Part shown: piece after piece, positions 15,059 through 23,382 of the stretch | Numbering within the stretch: position 1 is the stretch's first letter | Layout of the letters: the number at the start of each line of letters is the position of its first letter | Assembly (NCBI GenBank): GCA_964483785.1 | Contig: CAZACW010000004.1 | Location: 15,932-79,931 of the forward strand | Reading direction: 5' to 3' | DNA: 64,000 bases | DNA from: JABDGZ01 sp964483785 | GTDB lineage: Bacteria; Omnitrophota; Gorgyraeia; Zapsychrales; Fredricksoniimonadaceae | Notes under the pieces: model-generated | The model's database searches: none | The model's input: the letters and a program-made list of their open reading frames with translations, nothing else | What the model was told of the DNA's origin: nothing | Position numbers and translations under genes: made by a program

Positions 15059-17950
15059 TTATCGTAAGGGTGCTTTCCAGATTTCCTTCAAGGCATCGAT
15101 GCGGGCATGCACGATCGGCCTCTCTTTTAATCCGTAAATCAAAAATTCAGGGCTCTCTTCCACCCTGCCGATCTTGGCCAAGGCAAGGCCTTTGAATAAT
15201 TTGGCCAGAGCTTTTTCATGCTCCGGGGGCGCTTCCGCGATGAAGCGCGTATTGCTTTCCGAAAAAAGCAGGACATCTTCCCGGCGCGCGCTTCCCTTAT
15301 AGGGAAGATTCTTTAACAATACAGTGGCGCCAAGCCCGCCGGCCATGGCCATTTCAGCCAGGGCCACGCCTGCGCCCCCTTCGGAGCAATCATGCAGGGA
15401 AGAGAACAGGCCTGCCTGATTGGCCTTGGCCGCGGCCCGGTAGATTTTGACCGCGGTTTTAAAATTGACGCGTGGCACCTGCCGGCCCAATTGCCCTGCA
15501 TTTTCAAGATAGATGGAACCGCCCAATTCATCAGCGGTTGTCCCGATCATGTAAATACTGTTGCCGGCTTTTTTAAAATCCATGGTCACACAGCGGCGGA
15601 CATCCTCGATAATGCCGATGGATGAAATCAAAATGGTCCCGGGGATGGCCAGGCTCCTGCCTTTTTGGGTGTATTCATTGTACAAACTGTCCTTGCCGGA
15701 GATAAAGGGCGTGCCAAAAGCCAAAGCAGCCTGATAACATCCCTTGGCACAACGCACGAGAGCACCCAGCCTGTCCGGCTTGTCCGGGTTGCCCCAGCAG
15801 AAATTATCCAAAAGGGCGATGCGCTCCAGGTCCCCGCCCACGGCGATGATCTGGCGGATGGCCTCATCTATGCAGGATGCGGCCATCCAGAACGGGTCCA
15901 GTTTGCCGAAGCGGGGATTGATGCCGTTGGCCACTGCAATGCCGCGCACGGAATCAAGCCTTCCCCGGATCACCGCCGCGTCCGACGGGCCGTCAGCCGC
16001 AGGCCCTACCAAGGGCTTGATCACGCTGGCACCCTGCACTTCATGATCATAAACGCGGATCACGCTTTCCTTAGAGGCCACATTATAATGGCTTAAAGCC
16101 GCGCAGAGTTCTTGAGTCAGGTCCGGCGTGAGGCGGGGCTTTTTTTCCTTCCTTAAAACCGGCGGATGGTACACCGCTTCCTTGGTGATTTTGGGCAGGC
16201 CGTCATGGATAAAGTCCATGTCCAGATCCGCCACCTGCTGGCCGTGGAAAAACAACTGCAGGCGGCCGGAGCCGTCAAATTCGCCCAGAACCGCGGCTTC
16301 CACGTTTTCATCGGCGAAAACCTGCTTCAGGGCGTCGATCTTGGCCGGCGGTACGGAAAGTACCATGCGCTCCTGCGCTTCGGAAATCCATATTTCATGA
16401 TATTTGAGCCCCTGGTATTTCAAAGGCGCCTTGTCAAGATCAACGCGGGCGCCGGTCTGGGCGCCCATTTCCCCGACGGCCGATGAAAATCCGCCGGCCC
16501 CGCAATCCGTGATGGCGGAATACAGGCCGGCCTCCCTGGCCCGCAAAAGCGCGTCCAAAACTTTTTTTTCCTCGATGGGATTGCCGATCTGCACCGCGCC
16601 CGAGGAAACGGTCTGGGAGGCGCCGGTCAATTCGCCCGATGAAAAGGTGGCGCCGTGAATGCCGTCCCTGCCGGTGCGGCCGCCCACAGCCACGATCAAA
16701 TCGCCCTTGTGGACGCGTTTGTTTTCCTTGCCCTTAGGGATAAGGCCGATATTGCCGCAAAACACCAGGGGATTGCCCGCGAACTGCTCATCAAAGACAA
16801 TGGCCCCATTCACCGTCGGGATCCCCATTTTATTGCCGTAATCGCGCACGCCTGCAACCACCCCCTTCATCACCCGCTTAGGATGCAGGGCACCGGCCGG
16901 CAGGCGGGCCAGGGGCATGTCAGGAGGGCCGAAGCAAAACACGTCGGTGCTGCACAAGGGCCTGGCCGCAAGCCCGGTGCCTAAGGTATCGCGGATCACG
17001 CCCCCTACACCGGTATTGGCCCCGCCAAACGGCTCCAGGGCCGAGGGATGATTATGGGTCTCGACTTTAAAGCAGACATGAAAATCCTCATCAAAGGCAA
17101 TGACCCCGGCATTGTCGTGAAAAACCGAAATGCACCATTTTTTCTTTAATTTGAGCGTCGGCACCGCGATATAGGTCTTGAAAAGACTGCGGATGGTCTC
17201 AGTTTTTGGGCTTCTGCCTTCGCGGTAACGGATCAGGCCGCGAAAGGTCTTATGGCGGCAATGCTCGCTCCAGGTCTGGGCAATGGTCTCGAGTTCAACA
17301 TCCGTCGGGTTGCGCCGTTCCTTTTGAAAATAGGCCTGGATCTGGCGCATCTCGGCCAAATTCAAATACAACTGGCCTTGCCGGGATATTGCGGCGAGCT
17401 TTTTGTCCGTGGCGTTTTGCAGATCCACGATGTTCACGTCAAAGGTCGAGGCGGAAGTGCCGGCCACCGACAGCATCGAGGGGACATGGGCAAAGTCAGG
17501 GACCTTGTGCTGGATGAGCTTGTTCATCAGCACGCGGTCCGTGATCATGGCCAATTGTTTGGGGTTGAGGCGGCCGAAGAGATGGTATTGCTTGGCCGTG
17601 CGCACGGCGCTGATGCCCGCGATGCCAAGGTCCTTTATCCCTTTCAGAGTCGAGGCCTCGACCGGGTCCATGACGCCGGGATTATAGGCGATTTCAACAA
17701 TATGGTGACGGGCATCCTTAGGCGCAAGTTTAAGATCAAAGCTGTATGCTTCGACCAAAGGATCGGTGAGCAATTCGTCGCAGATGCGCTTAAGCTCCGC
17801 GCTGCTGGCGCGGCCTTCTAAAAGGAAGACCGAGACCACCTGCACCTGGGAAAGCTCGCCCAGCTTCAATTCCTGTATGTCCCGGGCCACCGCGGTGCCA
17901 ACAGGGTCAAGGACCCCGTCTTTGTGTTTGACTTCAACGCGCCAAATCAT
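15059..17950 (-). CDS. purL: Phosphoribosylformylglycinamidine synthase, PurS-PurL fusion
   Basis: This is the ATP-dependent FGAM synthase. The 963-residue protein is longer than a stand-alone small PurL (about 740). Its N-terminal 85 residues (IWRVEVKHKDGVLDPVG) are PurS-like, followed by the linker block LETIAQTWSEHCRHKTF and two AIRS-like halves (ETHNHPSALEPFGGANTGVG; TDCGAGGFSSAVGEMG). PurQ is separate. I use the ATG at 17950; a longer frame only adds non-homologous residues inside purC. It overlaps purC by 17 nt. Confidence 0.95.
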   Translation of the reverse strand: MIWRVEVKHKDGVLDPVGTAVARDIQELKLGELSQVQVVSVFLLEGRASSAELKRICDELLTDPLVEAYSFDLKLAPKDARHHIVEIAYNPGVMDPVEASTLKGIKDLGIAGISAVRTAKQYHLFGRLNPKQLAMITDRVLMNKLIQHKVPDFAHVPSMLSVAGTSASTFDVNIVDLQNATDKKLAAISRQGQLYLNLAEMRQIQAYFQKERRNPTDVELETIAQTWSEHCRHKTFRGLIRYREGRSPKTETIRSLFKTYIAVPTLKLKKKWCISVFHDNAGVIAFDEDFHVCFKVETHNHPSALEPFGGANTGVGGVIRDTLGTGLAARPLCSTDVFCFGPPDMPLARLPAGALHPKRVMKGVVAGVRDYGNKMGIPTVNGAIVFDEQFAGNPLVFCGNIGLIPKGKENKRVHKGDLIVAVGGRTGRDGIHGATFSSGELTGASQTVSSGAVQIGNPIEEKKVLDALLRAREAGLYSAITDCGAGGFSSAVGEMGAQTGARVDLDKAPLKYQGLKYHEIWISEAQERMVLSVPPAKIDALKQVFADENVEAAVLGEFDGSGRLQLFFHGQQVADLDMDFIHDGLPKITKEAVYHPPVLRKEKKPRLTPDLTQELCAALSHYNVASKESVIRVYDHEVQGASVIKPLVGPAADGPSDAAVIRGRLDSVRGIAVANGINPRFGKLDPFWMAASCIDEAIRQIIAVGGDLERIALLDNFCWGNPDKPDRLGALVRCAKGCYQAALAFGTPFISGKDSLYNEYTQKGRSLAIPGTILISSIGIIEDVRRCVTMDFKKAGNSIYMIGTTADELGGSIYLENAGQLGRQVPRVNFKTAVKIYRAAAKANQAGLFSSLHDCSEGGAGVALAEMAMAGGLGATVLLKNLPYKGSARREDVLLFSESNTRFIAEAPPEHEKALAKLFKGLALAKIGRVEESPEFLIYGLKERPIVHARIDALKEIWKAPLR

Positions 17951-18650
17951 GCGTAACCCTGCGCAACACTTCCTGATAGGCCCCTTCGACATCGCCCAGG
18001 TCCCGGCGGAAACGGTCCTTGTCCAGCTTATTGCCGGTGCCGATTTCCCACAGGCGGCAGGTGTCGGGAGAAATTTCGTCAGCCAAAATGATGCGGTCCT
18101 TGATGCGTCCGAATTCCAGCTTGAAATCTATGAGCTCGATGTTCAAATTCAAAAAATATTTCTTCAAGACCTCGTTGATCTTAAAGGCCAAAGAGGTGAT
18201 CCGGCGCACCTCCTCATCCGCCGCGAAATTCAAGGCGCGGATATGGTATTCATTGACCTGCGGGTCGCCCAGGGCGTCGTTCTTGTAGCAGAATTCCAGC
18301 GTCGGGCAGGCCAGGTTGGCCCCTTCGGCCAGGCCCAGCAGACGGCACAGGGAGCCGGCGGCGCGGTTGCGCACGATGGTCTCCAGGGGCACGATCTCAA
18401 CGCGCTTGATGAGCATTTCGCGGTCGCTGAGCCACTGCACAAAATGCGACTCGATGCCCTTGGCTTTCAAATGCTCGAAGATCTTGGCGGCGATGAGATT
18501 GTTCATGATGCCCTTTTGCGCGATGGTGCCGCGCTTCTGGGCATTAAATGCGGTGGCATCGTCCTTGAAATACTGGATCAACAGGCCGGGGTCCTCGGTG
18601 GTGTAAAGGATCTTGGCCTTGCCTTCGTAAATTTTTTCCAATTTCTGCAT
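17934..18650 (-). CDS. purC: SAICAR synthetase
   Basis: PurC condenses CAIR with aspartate. The 238-residue sequence has the start KIYEGKAKILYTTEDPG, the KRGTIAQKGIMNN block, EIVPLETIVRNRAAGS, and the C-terminal signature ILADEISPDTCRLW. The length is typical. It lies 57 nt downstream of purB with no visible promoter between, and its 3' end overlaps the start of purL. Confidence 0.96.
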   Translation of the reverse strand: MQKLEKIYEGKAKILYTTEDPGLLIQYFKDDATAFNAQKRGTIAQKGIMNNLIAAKIFEHLKAKGIESHFVQWLSDREMLIKRVEIVPLETIVRNRAAGSLCRLLGLAEGANLACPTLEFCYKNDALGDPQVNEYHIRALNFAADEEVRRITSLAFKINEVLKKYFLNLNIELIDFKLEFGRIKDRIILADEISPDTCRLWEIGTGNKLDKDRFRRDLGDVEGAYQEVLRRVTHDLAR

Positions 18651-18707
18651 AAATTCAGACCACCGGACCCTGCCCCGCCTGCCCTGCCGCGCCCTCTCGA
18701 GGCTGTG

Positions 18708-20003
18708 CTATTTGATGCCTGCCTGCTTGAAAATTTTGTCCCTGTGGCGGATGTAGTATTTGATGTCGAAGCAGGCATTGATCTCGTTTTGCGAGAGAAA
18801 TTTGCGCACCTTGCGGTCCCTGAAAAGCACGTCCTTGAATTCCGTGCTTTCCTGCCAGACCTGCATGGCGCAGGCCTGGATGATCTCGTAGGCCGCGTCC
18901 CTGGTGAGGCCTTTTTTCATCAATTCCAGCAGAATGCGCTGGGAATAAATCAGCCCCCGGGTCTTGGAGAGATTGGCGATCATGTTTTTGGGATACACCA
19001 GCAGGCCTTCGATGATGGGCAGGAATTTGTTGAGCATGTAATTCAAGGCGATGGTCGAATCCGGAAGGATCACGCGCTCCGCCGAGGAATGGCTGATGTC
19101 GCGCTCGTGCCAGAGATTGATGTTTTCCATGGCCACGATGGAATTGGCGCGCAGGATGCGCGAAAGGCCGCAGATGCGCTCGCAGGTGACGGGATTGCGC
19201 TTGTGCGGCATGGCCGAGGAGCCGATCTGGCCCTTGAAAAACGGCTCTTCCACTTCCAGAAGCTCGGTTTTCTGCAGGGCCCGGATTTCCGTGGCGAATT
19301 TTTCGAGCGAAGAGCCGATGATGGCCAGCACCATGAGAAAATGCGCGTGCGGGTCGCGCTGGATGATTTGGGTCGCCACATTGGCGGGCTTAAGGCTGAG
19401 CTGCTGGCAGACATATTCTTCCACATGCGGGTCGATGTTGGCGTAGGTCCCGACGGCGCCGGAGAGTTTGCCGAAGCGCATGCCTTCGCGGGCCGCCTGC
19501 AGGCGCTCCAGGTTGCGGTTCATCTCGTCGTACCAGATGGCCATTTTCAGGCCGAAGGTCGTGGGCTCCGCGTGCACGCCGTGGGTACGGGCGATGCATA
19601 CCGCGTCCTTGTACTTTTTGGCCTTGTCTTTTAAGGCCGCTGTGATTTTCTTGATGTCCGCAATCAGGATGTCCGCCGCCTCGACGCATTGGATGGACAG
19701 CGAGGTGTCCAGAAGGTCCGAGGAGGTCATGCCCATGTGCAGGTACTGGGCCTCGGGGCCCAGGCTTTGGCCGACGCTTTGGATAAAGGCCACCACATCG
19801 TGCTTGGTGCGCTCTTCCAGGCGCCGCACCTCTTCCAGGTCGAATTTCGCGTTTTTGCGGATCTTTTCCATGGCGGCTTTGGGGATAAGCCCTAATTTGG
19901 TCATGGCTTCACAGGACAGCACCTCGATCTTGAGCATGATTTCCATCTTATGCTCATCAGACCAAATACGGCTCATCTTGGACAGGGAATAACGGTCGAT
20001 CAT
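18708..20003 (-). CDS. purB: Adenylosuccinate lyase
   Basis: PurB releases fumarate from SAICAR and adenylosuccinate. The 431-residue fumarase/aspartase-superfamily enzyme shows the signature GSSAMPHKRNPVTCE, the HMGMTSSDLLDTS block and RTHGVHAEPTTFG. It is the first gene of the purine array. It has a consensus promoter about 60 nt upstream and an AAGGAGAGA Shine-Dalgarno before the ATG, in contrast to the leaderless genes elsewhere in the window. Confidence 0.97.
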   Translation of the reverse strand: MIDRYSLSKMSRIWSDEHKMEIMLKIEVLSCEAMTKLGLIPKAAMEKIRKNAKFDLEEVRRLEERTKHDVVAFIQSVGQSLGPEAQYLHMGMTSSDLLDTSLSIQCVEAADILIADIKKITAALKDKAKKYKDAVCIARTHGVHAEPTTFGLKMAIWYDEMNRNLERLQAAREGMRFGKLSGAVGTYANIDPHVEEYVCQQLSLKPANVATQIIQRDPHAHFLMVLAIIGSSLEKFATEIRALQKTELLEVEEPFFKGQIGSSAMPHKRNPVTCERICGLSRILRANSIVAMENINLWHERDISHSSAERVILPDSTIALNYMLNKFLPIIEGLLVYPKNMIANLSKTRGLIYSQRILLELMKKGLTRDAAYEIIQACAMQVWQESTEFKDVLFRDRKVRKFLSQNEINACFDIKYYIRHRDKIFKQAGIK

Positions 20004-20063
20004 GAACTCTCTCCTTCTGGACTTAACATATTGTGGGAGTAGGGGAAATCAAAGGCGGGTGAT

Positions 20064-20092
20064 ACTATAACAGAGAAAAAATGGAAGGTCAA
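20064..20092 (-). promoter_or_regulatory. Promoter of the purine operon
   Basis: On the minus strand, TTGACC (20087-20092) and TATAGT (20064-20069) are separated by 17 nt. The predicted start lies about 50-55 nt upstream of purB, leaving a leader with a strong Shine-Dalgarno. I see no purine riboswitch-like structure in this short leader. Confidence 0.72.
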
Positions 20093-20149
20093 TCTAAAAA
20101 AATGCAGTAAATACCTAAACTATTGGGAATTAATGGTTTAAGTAATTTT

Positions 20150-20221
20150 GTTTGGCAGACCATCCGGACCTGTCCTGGACATAAAAAACCATCACAACCC
20201 CGGGGGTTGTGATGGTTTTTT
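20150..20221. repeat. Dispersed palindromic repeat, copy 4, also a bidirectional terminator
   Basis: The conserved flank GTTTGGCAGACCATCCGG (20150-20167) is followed by a perfect palindrome at 20183-20221. The arms are 19 nt (AAAAAACCATCACAACCCC and its complement) around one G. The A/T ends give a U-tract on either strand, so it should terminate the minus-strand gene ending at 20224. It separates that gene from the purine operon promoter. Confidence 0.9.
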
Positions 20222-20223
20222 GA

Positions 20224-20901
20224 TCAGGCGCCTTGCTTGACTTCCGGAAATTTTTCTTCCATATATTTGACGCTTTCCTGCACGCTTTCCTTCATGAGAA
20301 TGGGCAGGGTATTGATCAATTTCTTGCCCTCATCCGACCCGTAAAAAGAAATGAAAGCCTTCAGGTCATCACTGGAAAAATTGCGGTCATATAAAGGCAG
20401 AAGACGGTCAATGATTTCATCGACCTTGACGCGCTGGCGGATTTTTTGGGCCTCGTCCGGCTTTTCTTTTTCGATTTGTGAGAGCATCGCGTCAAAATTA
20501 TTGATCAGGGCCTGGCGGGTGCCGAAGACCTCGATGAATTTCAAAATCAGGGCCTTTTTGTCAGGGTCCATGCTCCCGGCGGTATTGGCCGGCGCTGCTG
20601 TTTCCGTTGGCTGGGCCGCGGCGTCAGGGGCCTCCGGCGCTGCTGCTGCGGGTGCCGCCGGTGCAGCCGCCGGTGCGGCGGCTGCGGCCCCAAAGGCCTG
20701 CCCGTCGACGTCCTTGATTTCGTCGGCATAATAGGTCATGGTGACCCCGTCCACGCTGATCTGCAGGCTTTTATTGTCCTGCTTGATGATATCGCCCTGC
20801 ACCGAACGTCCGTCGTTAAGATTGACCGTCACGGCCAAGGCCAAGGCCGGCGGGCAGATTAAAAAAACAGAGATCAAGGCCGTTCCTAAAAAATTGCGCA
20901 T
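20224..20901 (-). CDS. Exported DUF2059-like protein with N-terminal SH3-like module
   Basis: This 225-residue protein has a signal peptide (residues 1-23, ending ALALA). Next is a small beta module (VTVNLNDGRSVQGDIIKQDN) and a low-complexity Ala/Pro linker of about 45 residues. The C-terminal helical domain, from about residue 120, resembles DUF2059 (KVDEIIDRLLPLYDRNFSSD, FISFYGSDEGKKLI). The function is unknown and it should be periplasmic. The beta module recurs in the exported protein at 59620-60192. I start at the ATG at 20901 because it has a GAAAGAGG Shine-Dalgarno and begins the signal peptide. Confidence 0.8.
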   Translation of the reverse strand: MRNFLGTALISVFLICPPALALAVTVNLNDGRSVQGDIIKQDNKSLQISVDGVTMTYYADEIKDVDGQAFGAAAAAPAAAPAAPAAAAPEAPDAAAQPTETAAPANTAGSMDPDKKALILKFIEVFGTRQALINNFDAMLSQIEKEKPDEAQKIRQRVKVDEIIDRLLPLYDRNFSSDDLKAFISFYGSDEGKKLINTLPILMKESVQESVKYMEEKFPEVKQGA

Positions 20902-20927
20902 AAAAACCTCTTTCTTAATAAAGAAGG

Positions 20928-20955
20928 GATATAAGGAATATTTGTGATAAACCAA
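20928..20955 (-). promoter_or_regulatory. Candidate promoter of the DUF2059-like gene
   Basis: On the minus strand, TTGGTT (20950-20955) and TATATC (20928-20933) are 16 nt apart. They give a leader of about 20 nt that contains the Shine-Dalgarno. The promoter overlaps the divergent one for the polyprenyl synthase gene. Confidence 0.4.
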
Positions 20956-20970
20956 GCTGTATGATACACT
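20942..20970 (+). promoter_or_regulatory. Candidate leaderless promoter of the polyprenyl synthase gene
   Basis: TTGTGA (20942-20947) and TACACT (20965-20970) are separated by 17 nt. Only 7 nt remain before the ATG at 20978, so transcription would begin at or beside the start codon. No Shine-Dalgarno is present. Confidence 0.45.
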
Positions 20971-20977
20971 ATCGGCC

Positions 20978-22060
20978 ATGATTGAGCAAATACGAAAAAA
21001 TATTGACCGCAGCCTTTCCTCGTTTCTTGACACGGTCAAGCGCGACTACAAACTGCATTTGGTCTCTCCCATCCTGTTTGAGAGCATCCGCGAATTCACC
21101 CTGCGGGAAGGCAAGCGCCTGCGGCCCCTGCTTTTGGTCTTGACCTACAAAGGCTATGCCCCGGCCTCCAAAAAAATTTCCCGCAAGCTCTACAACGCCT
21201 CCACCTGCATGGAATTCCTGCACAATTTCATGCTGATCCACGACGATATCATCGACCGCTCGGACCTGCGCCGCGGCCGGCCCACCATGCACAAGGTGCT
21301 GGAAGCCACGGTCAAAAGCAGCGCCCCGCAAAAATTGGGCATCGATTTGGGGATCATCGCCGGGGACATTGTCTATGCCCTGGCCATCGACGCCTTTCTG
21401 TCCATCGACGAGAAGCTCCAGCGCAAGGAGCGGGCCCTGAAATATTTCATCCAGACCGCGGCCTTCACGGCCATGGGCGAATTCATCGACACGGTCAGCG
21501 GCGTCAAGCCCATCGCCGAGGTGGATGAAAAAGAGGTCTTTCTCAATTACACCCTCAAGACCGCCCGCTACACCTTTGACTGCCCCATGGTCACCGGCGC
21601 CATCCTCTCCGGCGCCGACGACCGCGAAATCGAAAAAATATCGCGCTTCGGCATCCTCATCGGCCAGGCCTTCCAGGTGCAGGATGATATCATCGGGATC
21701 TTTGAGACCGAGGCCAATATCGGCAAATCCATTTTAAGCGATCTGGCGGAAGGCAAGAAAACCCTGCTGGTGACCCATGCCTTCAGTGTTTTGCCTAAAA
21801 GGCCACGGGCCAGGTTCTTGAAGATCTTCGCCAAGAAAACCAAGACGCTCAAAGACCTGGAAACAGTCAAAAAAATCTTTGTAGAGGCCAAAAGCCTGGA
21901 TTACGCTTTAAACGCCATTAACCGCAGGCTCGACGAAGCGCAGACAATCCTCGAGGCCTTAAAAATGAACCCCGAATCCAAGGGCCTGCTGAAAGCTTCC
22001 CTGCTTAAACTCTTCAACCATTCCCAAAGGATCGCCGCCTCATATCAAGCGGCTGGATAA
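20978..22060 (+). CDS. Polyprenyl diphosphate synthase (IspB/GerCC-like)
   Basis: This 360-residue trans-isoprenyl diphosphate synthase should extend allylic diphosphates for quinone or lipid-carrier chains. The first Asp-rich motif is DDIIDRSDLRRGRPT, and the second region reads QAFQVQDDIIGIF with DLAEGKKTLL downstream. The second motif is DDIIG rather than DDxxD, which is common in this family. Chain length cannot be predicted. The 3' end overlaps the convergent hemW gene by 21 nt. Confidence 0.9.
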   Translation: MIEQIRKNIDRSLSSFLDTVKRDYKLHLVSPILFESIREFTLREGKRLRPLLLVLTYKGYAPASKKISRKLYNASTCMEFLHNFMLIHDDIIDRSDLRRGRPTMHKVLEATVKSSAPQKLGIDLGIIAGDIVYALAIDAFLSIDEKLQRKERALKYFIQTAAFTAMGEFIDTVSGVKPIAEVDEKEVFLNYTLKTARYTFDCPMVTGAILSGADDREIEKISRFGILIGQAFQVQDDIIGIFETEANIGKSILSDLAEGKKTLLVTHAFSVLPKRPRARFLKIFAKKTKTLKDLETVKKIFVEAKSLDYALNAINRRLDEAQTILEALKMNPESKGLLKASLLKLFNHSQRIAASYQAAG

Positions 22061-23125
22061 TTCATCCAGCACCAGGCGGCCGCGGCCGGTGGCCTGCAAA
22101 CGGCCGTCCTTTAAAACGAAAAATCCGTCGCGGATCCAGTCCTTGACCTTGGACTGCCTGTCTTGCGGCAATAAATCCCAGGGCACGCCCTCATTCATTC
22201 TCAGGCCAAAAAGCACCTGTTCCATCCGCCGCTGGTCCTCATTCAAATCCTCATGGCCTTCGCGCGCATCAGAGCCTTTGTCCATGCGCTCAAGATACTC
22301 CTTGAGCCGGGGCGTGTTCCAGTATCGGCGGCGTCCGTCGAAACCATGGGCGCCGACCCCAAGGCCGATATAGGCGCCGCCCTGCCAGTAATTCCGGTTA
22401 TGCCGGGATTCAAAACCCGGCCTGGAAAAATTGCTGATCTCATACTGCGCAAAGCCGCTTTCAGAGAGCATGGTTTCGATCAGCTGAAAATGTCCGGCCA
22501 GGGTTTCCTCATCATCTAATTTCATCTGCACGGCGCCGAAGCGGCTGTCAGGCTCAATGGTCAGGGCATACAGGGAGATATGCTTAGGATCCAGGGCCGT
22601 AATGGCCCGGACATCCTGCTGTAAATCCTGGCGCGTCTGGCCCGGAAACGCATACATTAAATCCACATTGATATTGCTCAATCCCGCTTCGCGCACGATG
22701 GCCACGGCCTCTCTGGCGCGCGCGGGCCCATGGCCCCTTCCTAAAAATTTCAGATACCGCGCGTCCATGCTTTGCACCCCTAAGCTGACGCGGTTAAACC
22801 CAAATTTTTTAAAAATCGCGGCTTTCGCGGCATCGATGCTTTCGGGATTGGCTTCGATGGATATTTCCGCATCGGCATCGATCACAAAATTTTTCCGGAC
22901 CGCCTCCATCAATATTTCAAAATGATTTTCTTCAAGCAGACTCGGGGTGCCGCCTCCGCAATAAAGCGTCTTCAGGCGCTGACCCTGGTGCGGCCCCATT
23001 TCTTGGACCAGGGCCCGCACATACTCTTCCCGTCGGTGTTCCTGGCCCACGGCGATGGTGAACGAACAGAAGAGACATTTGCGGCTGCAGAAGGGAAGAT
23101 GGATGTACAACGAGGCAGGCGGCAT
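22040..23125 (-). CDS. hemW: HemW-like radical SAM protein (heme chaperone)
   Basis: This 361-residue radical SAM protein is related to coproporphyrinogen III dehydrogenase. The cluster motif is C13-x3-C17-x2-C20 (CSRKCLFC), followed by LYCGGGTPSLL and SIEANPE. HemW proteins bind heme and deliver it to respiratory enzymes rather than oxidising porphyrinogen. HemW and HemN differ in the cysteine after the motif, and CSF here fits HemW. No other heme gene is in the window. Confidence 0.88.
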   Translation of the reverse strand: MPPASLYIHLPFCSRKCLFCSFTIAVGQEHRREEYVRALVQEMGPHQGQRLKTLYCGGGTPSLLEENHFEILMEAVRKNFVIDADAEISIEANPESIDAAKAAIFKKFGFNRVSLGVQSMDARYLKFLGRGHGPARAREAVAIVREAGLSNINVDLMYAFPGQTRQDLQQDVRAITALDPKHISLYALTIEPDSRFGAVQMKLDDEETLAGHFQLIETMLSESGFAQYEISNFSRPGFESRHNRNYWQGGAYIGLGVGAHGFDGRRRYWNTPRLKEYLERMDKGSDAREGHEDLNEDQRRMEQVLFGLRMNEGVPWDLLPQDRQSKVKDWIRDGFFVLKDGRLQATGRGRLVLDELSSRLI

Positions 23126-23146
23126 AAAAATTTATGAAAAAATTTT

Positions 23147-23174
23147 TTGCATATAAATGAATTAATGGTAATAT
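23147..23174 (+). promoter_or_regulatory. Promoter of the lysine-rich peptide gene
   Basis: TTGCAT (23147-23152) and TAATAT (23169-23174) are 16 nt apart in an AT-rich stretch. The predicted transcript starts near 23181 and includes the AAAGGAG Shine-Dalgarno upstream of the ATG at 23212. Confidence 0.65.
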
Positions 23175-23211
23175 CTTAATAACAAATCAATCTTTAAGAA
23201 AGGAGCTATTC

Positions 23212-23259
23212 ATGGCTACCAAGAAAAAAGCAAAAAAGAAAACAGCTAAGAAGAAATAA
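23212..23259 (+). CDS. 15-residue lysine-rich peptide
   Basis: An ATG preceded by a strong AAAGGAG Shine-Dalgarno opens a reading frame for MATKKKAKKKTAKKK and then TAA. Nine of fifteen residues are Lys, like the tail of histone H1 or of chlamydial Hc1/Hc2. A good promoter lies 38 nt upstream of the ATG and a 10-bp terminator stem lies 23 nt after the stop, so the unit looks like an independent gene rather than noise. It could bind nucleic acid or act as a counter-ion. I cannot assign it to a named family. Confidence 0.7.
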   Translation: MATKKKAKKKTAKKK

Positions 23260-23282
23260 CTGTTAGTGGATCAAGCATTTTC

Positions 23283-23316
23283 ATAAAACCCTTTGAATGA
23301 TTTCAGAGGGTTTTAT
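23283..23316 (+). terminator. Terminator after the lysine-rich peptide gene
   Basis: ATAAAACCCT (23283-23292) pairs perfectly with AGGGTTTTAT (23307-23316) around a 14-nt loop. A short T-rich run follows. Because the arms are A/T-flanked, it may work on both strands. Confidence 0.65.
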
Positions 23317-23320
23317 GTTT

Positions 23321-23382
23321 GTGGCCTCCCTACCGGCCACTCCTTACGGTCGTGGTCTCCCTACCGGCCACTCCCGACGGTC
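23321..23382. repeat. Tandem 31-bp direct repeat, two units
   Basis: Units 23321-23351 and 23352-23382 match at 28 of 31 positions. The shared core is CTCCCTACCGGCCACTCC followed by ACGGTC. The second unit lies inside the 3' end of tatC and encodes its last residues. The core has inverted-repeat character (ACCGGCCACT; GGTCGT), suggesting a small interspersed element. Confidence 0.85.

Noticed and set aside
17766..19634. A 622-codon open frame on the plus strand
   Set aside because: It lies antisense to purL, purC and purB, which have clear motifs. Its composition is His/Gly/Asp-rich as expected for a reverse frame of GC-rich codons, and it matches no recognisable motif.
20004..20150. Purine riboswitch or T-box upstream of purB
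   Set aside because: The predicted leader is only about 55 nt and shows no three-way-junction arms or T-box sequence.
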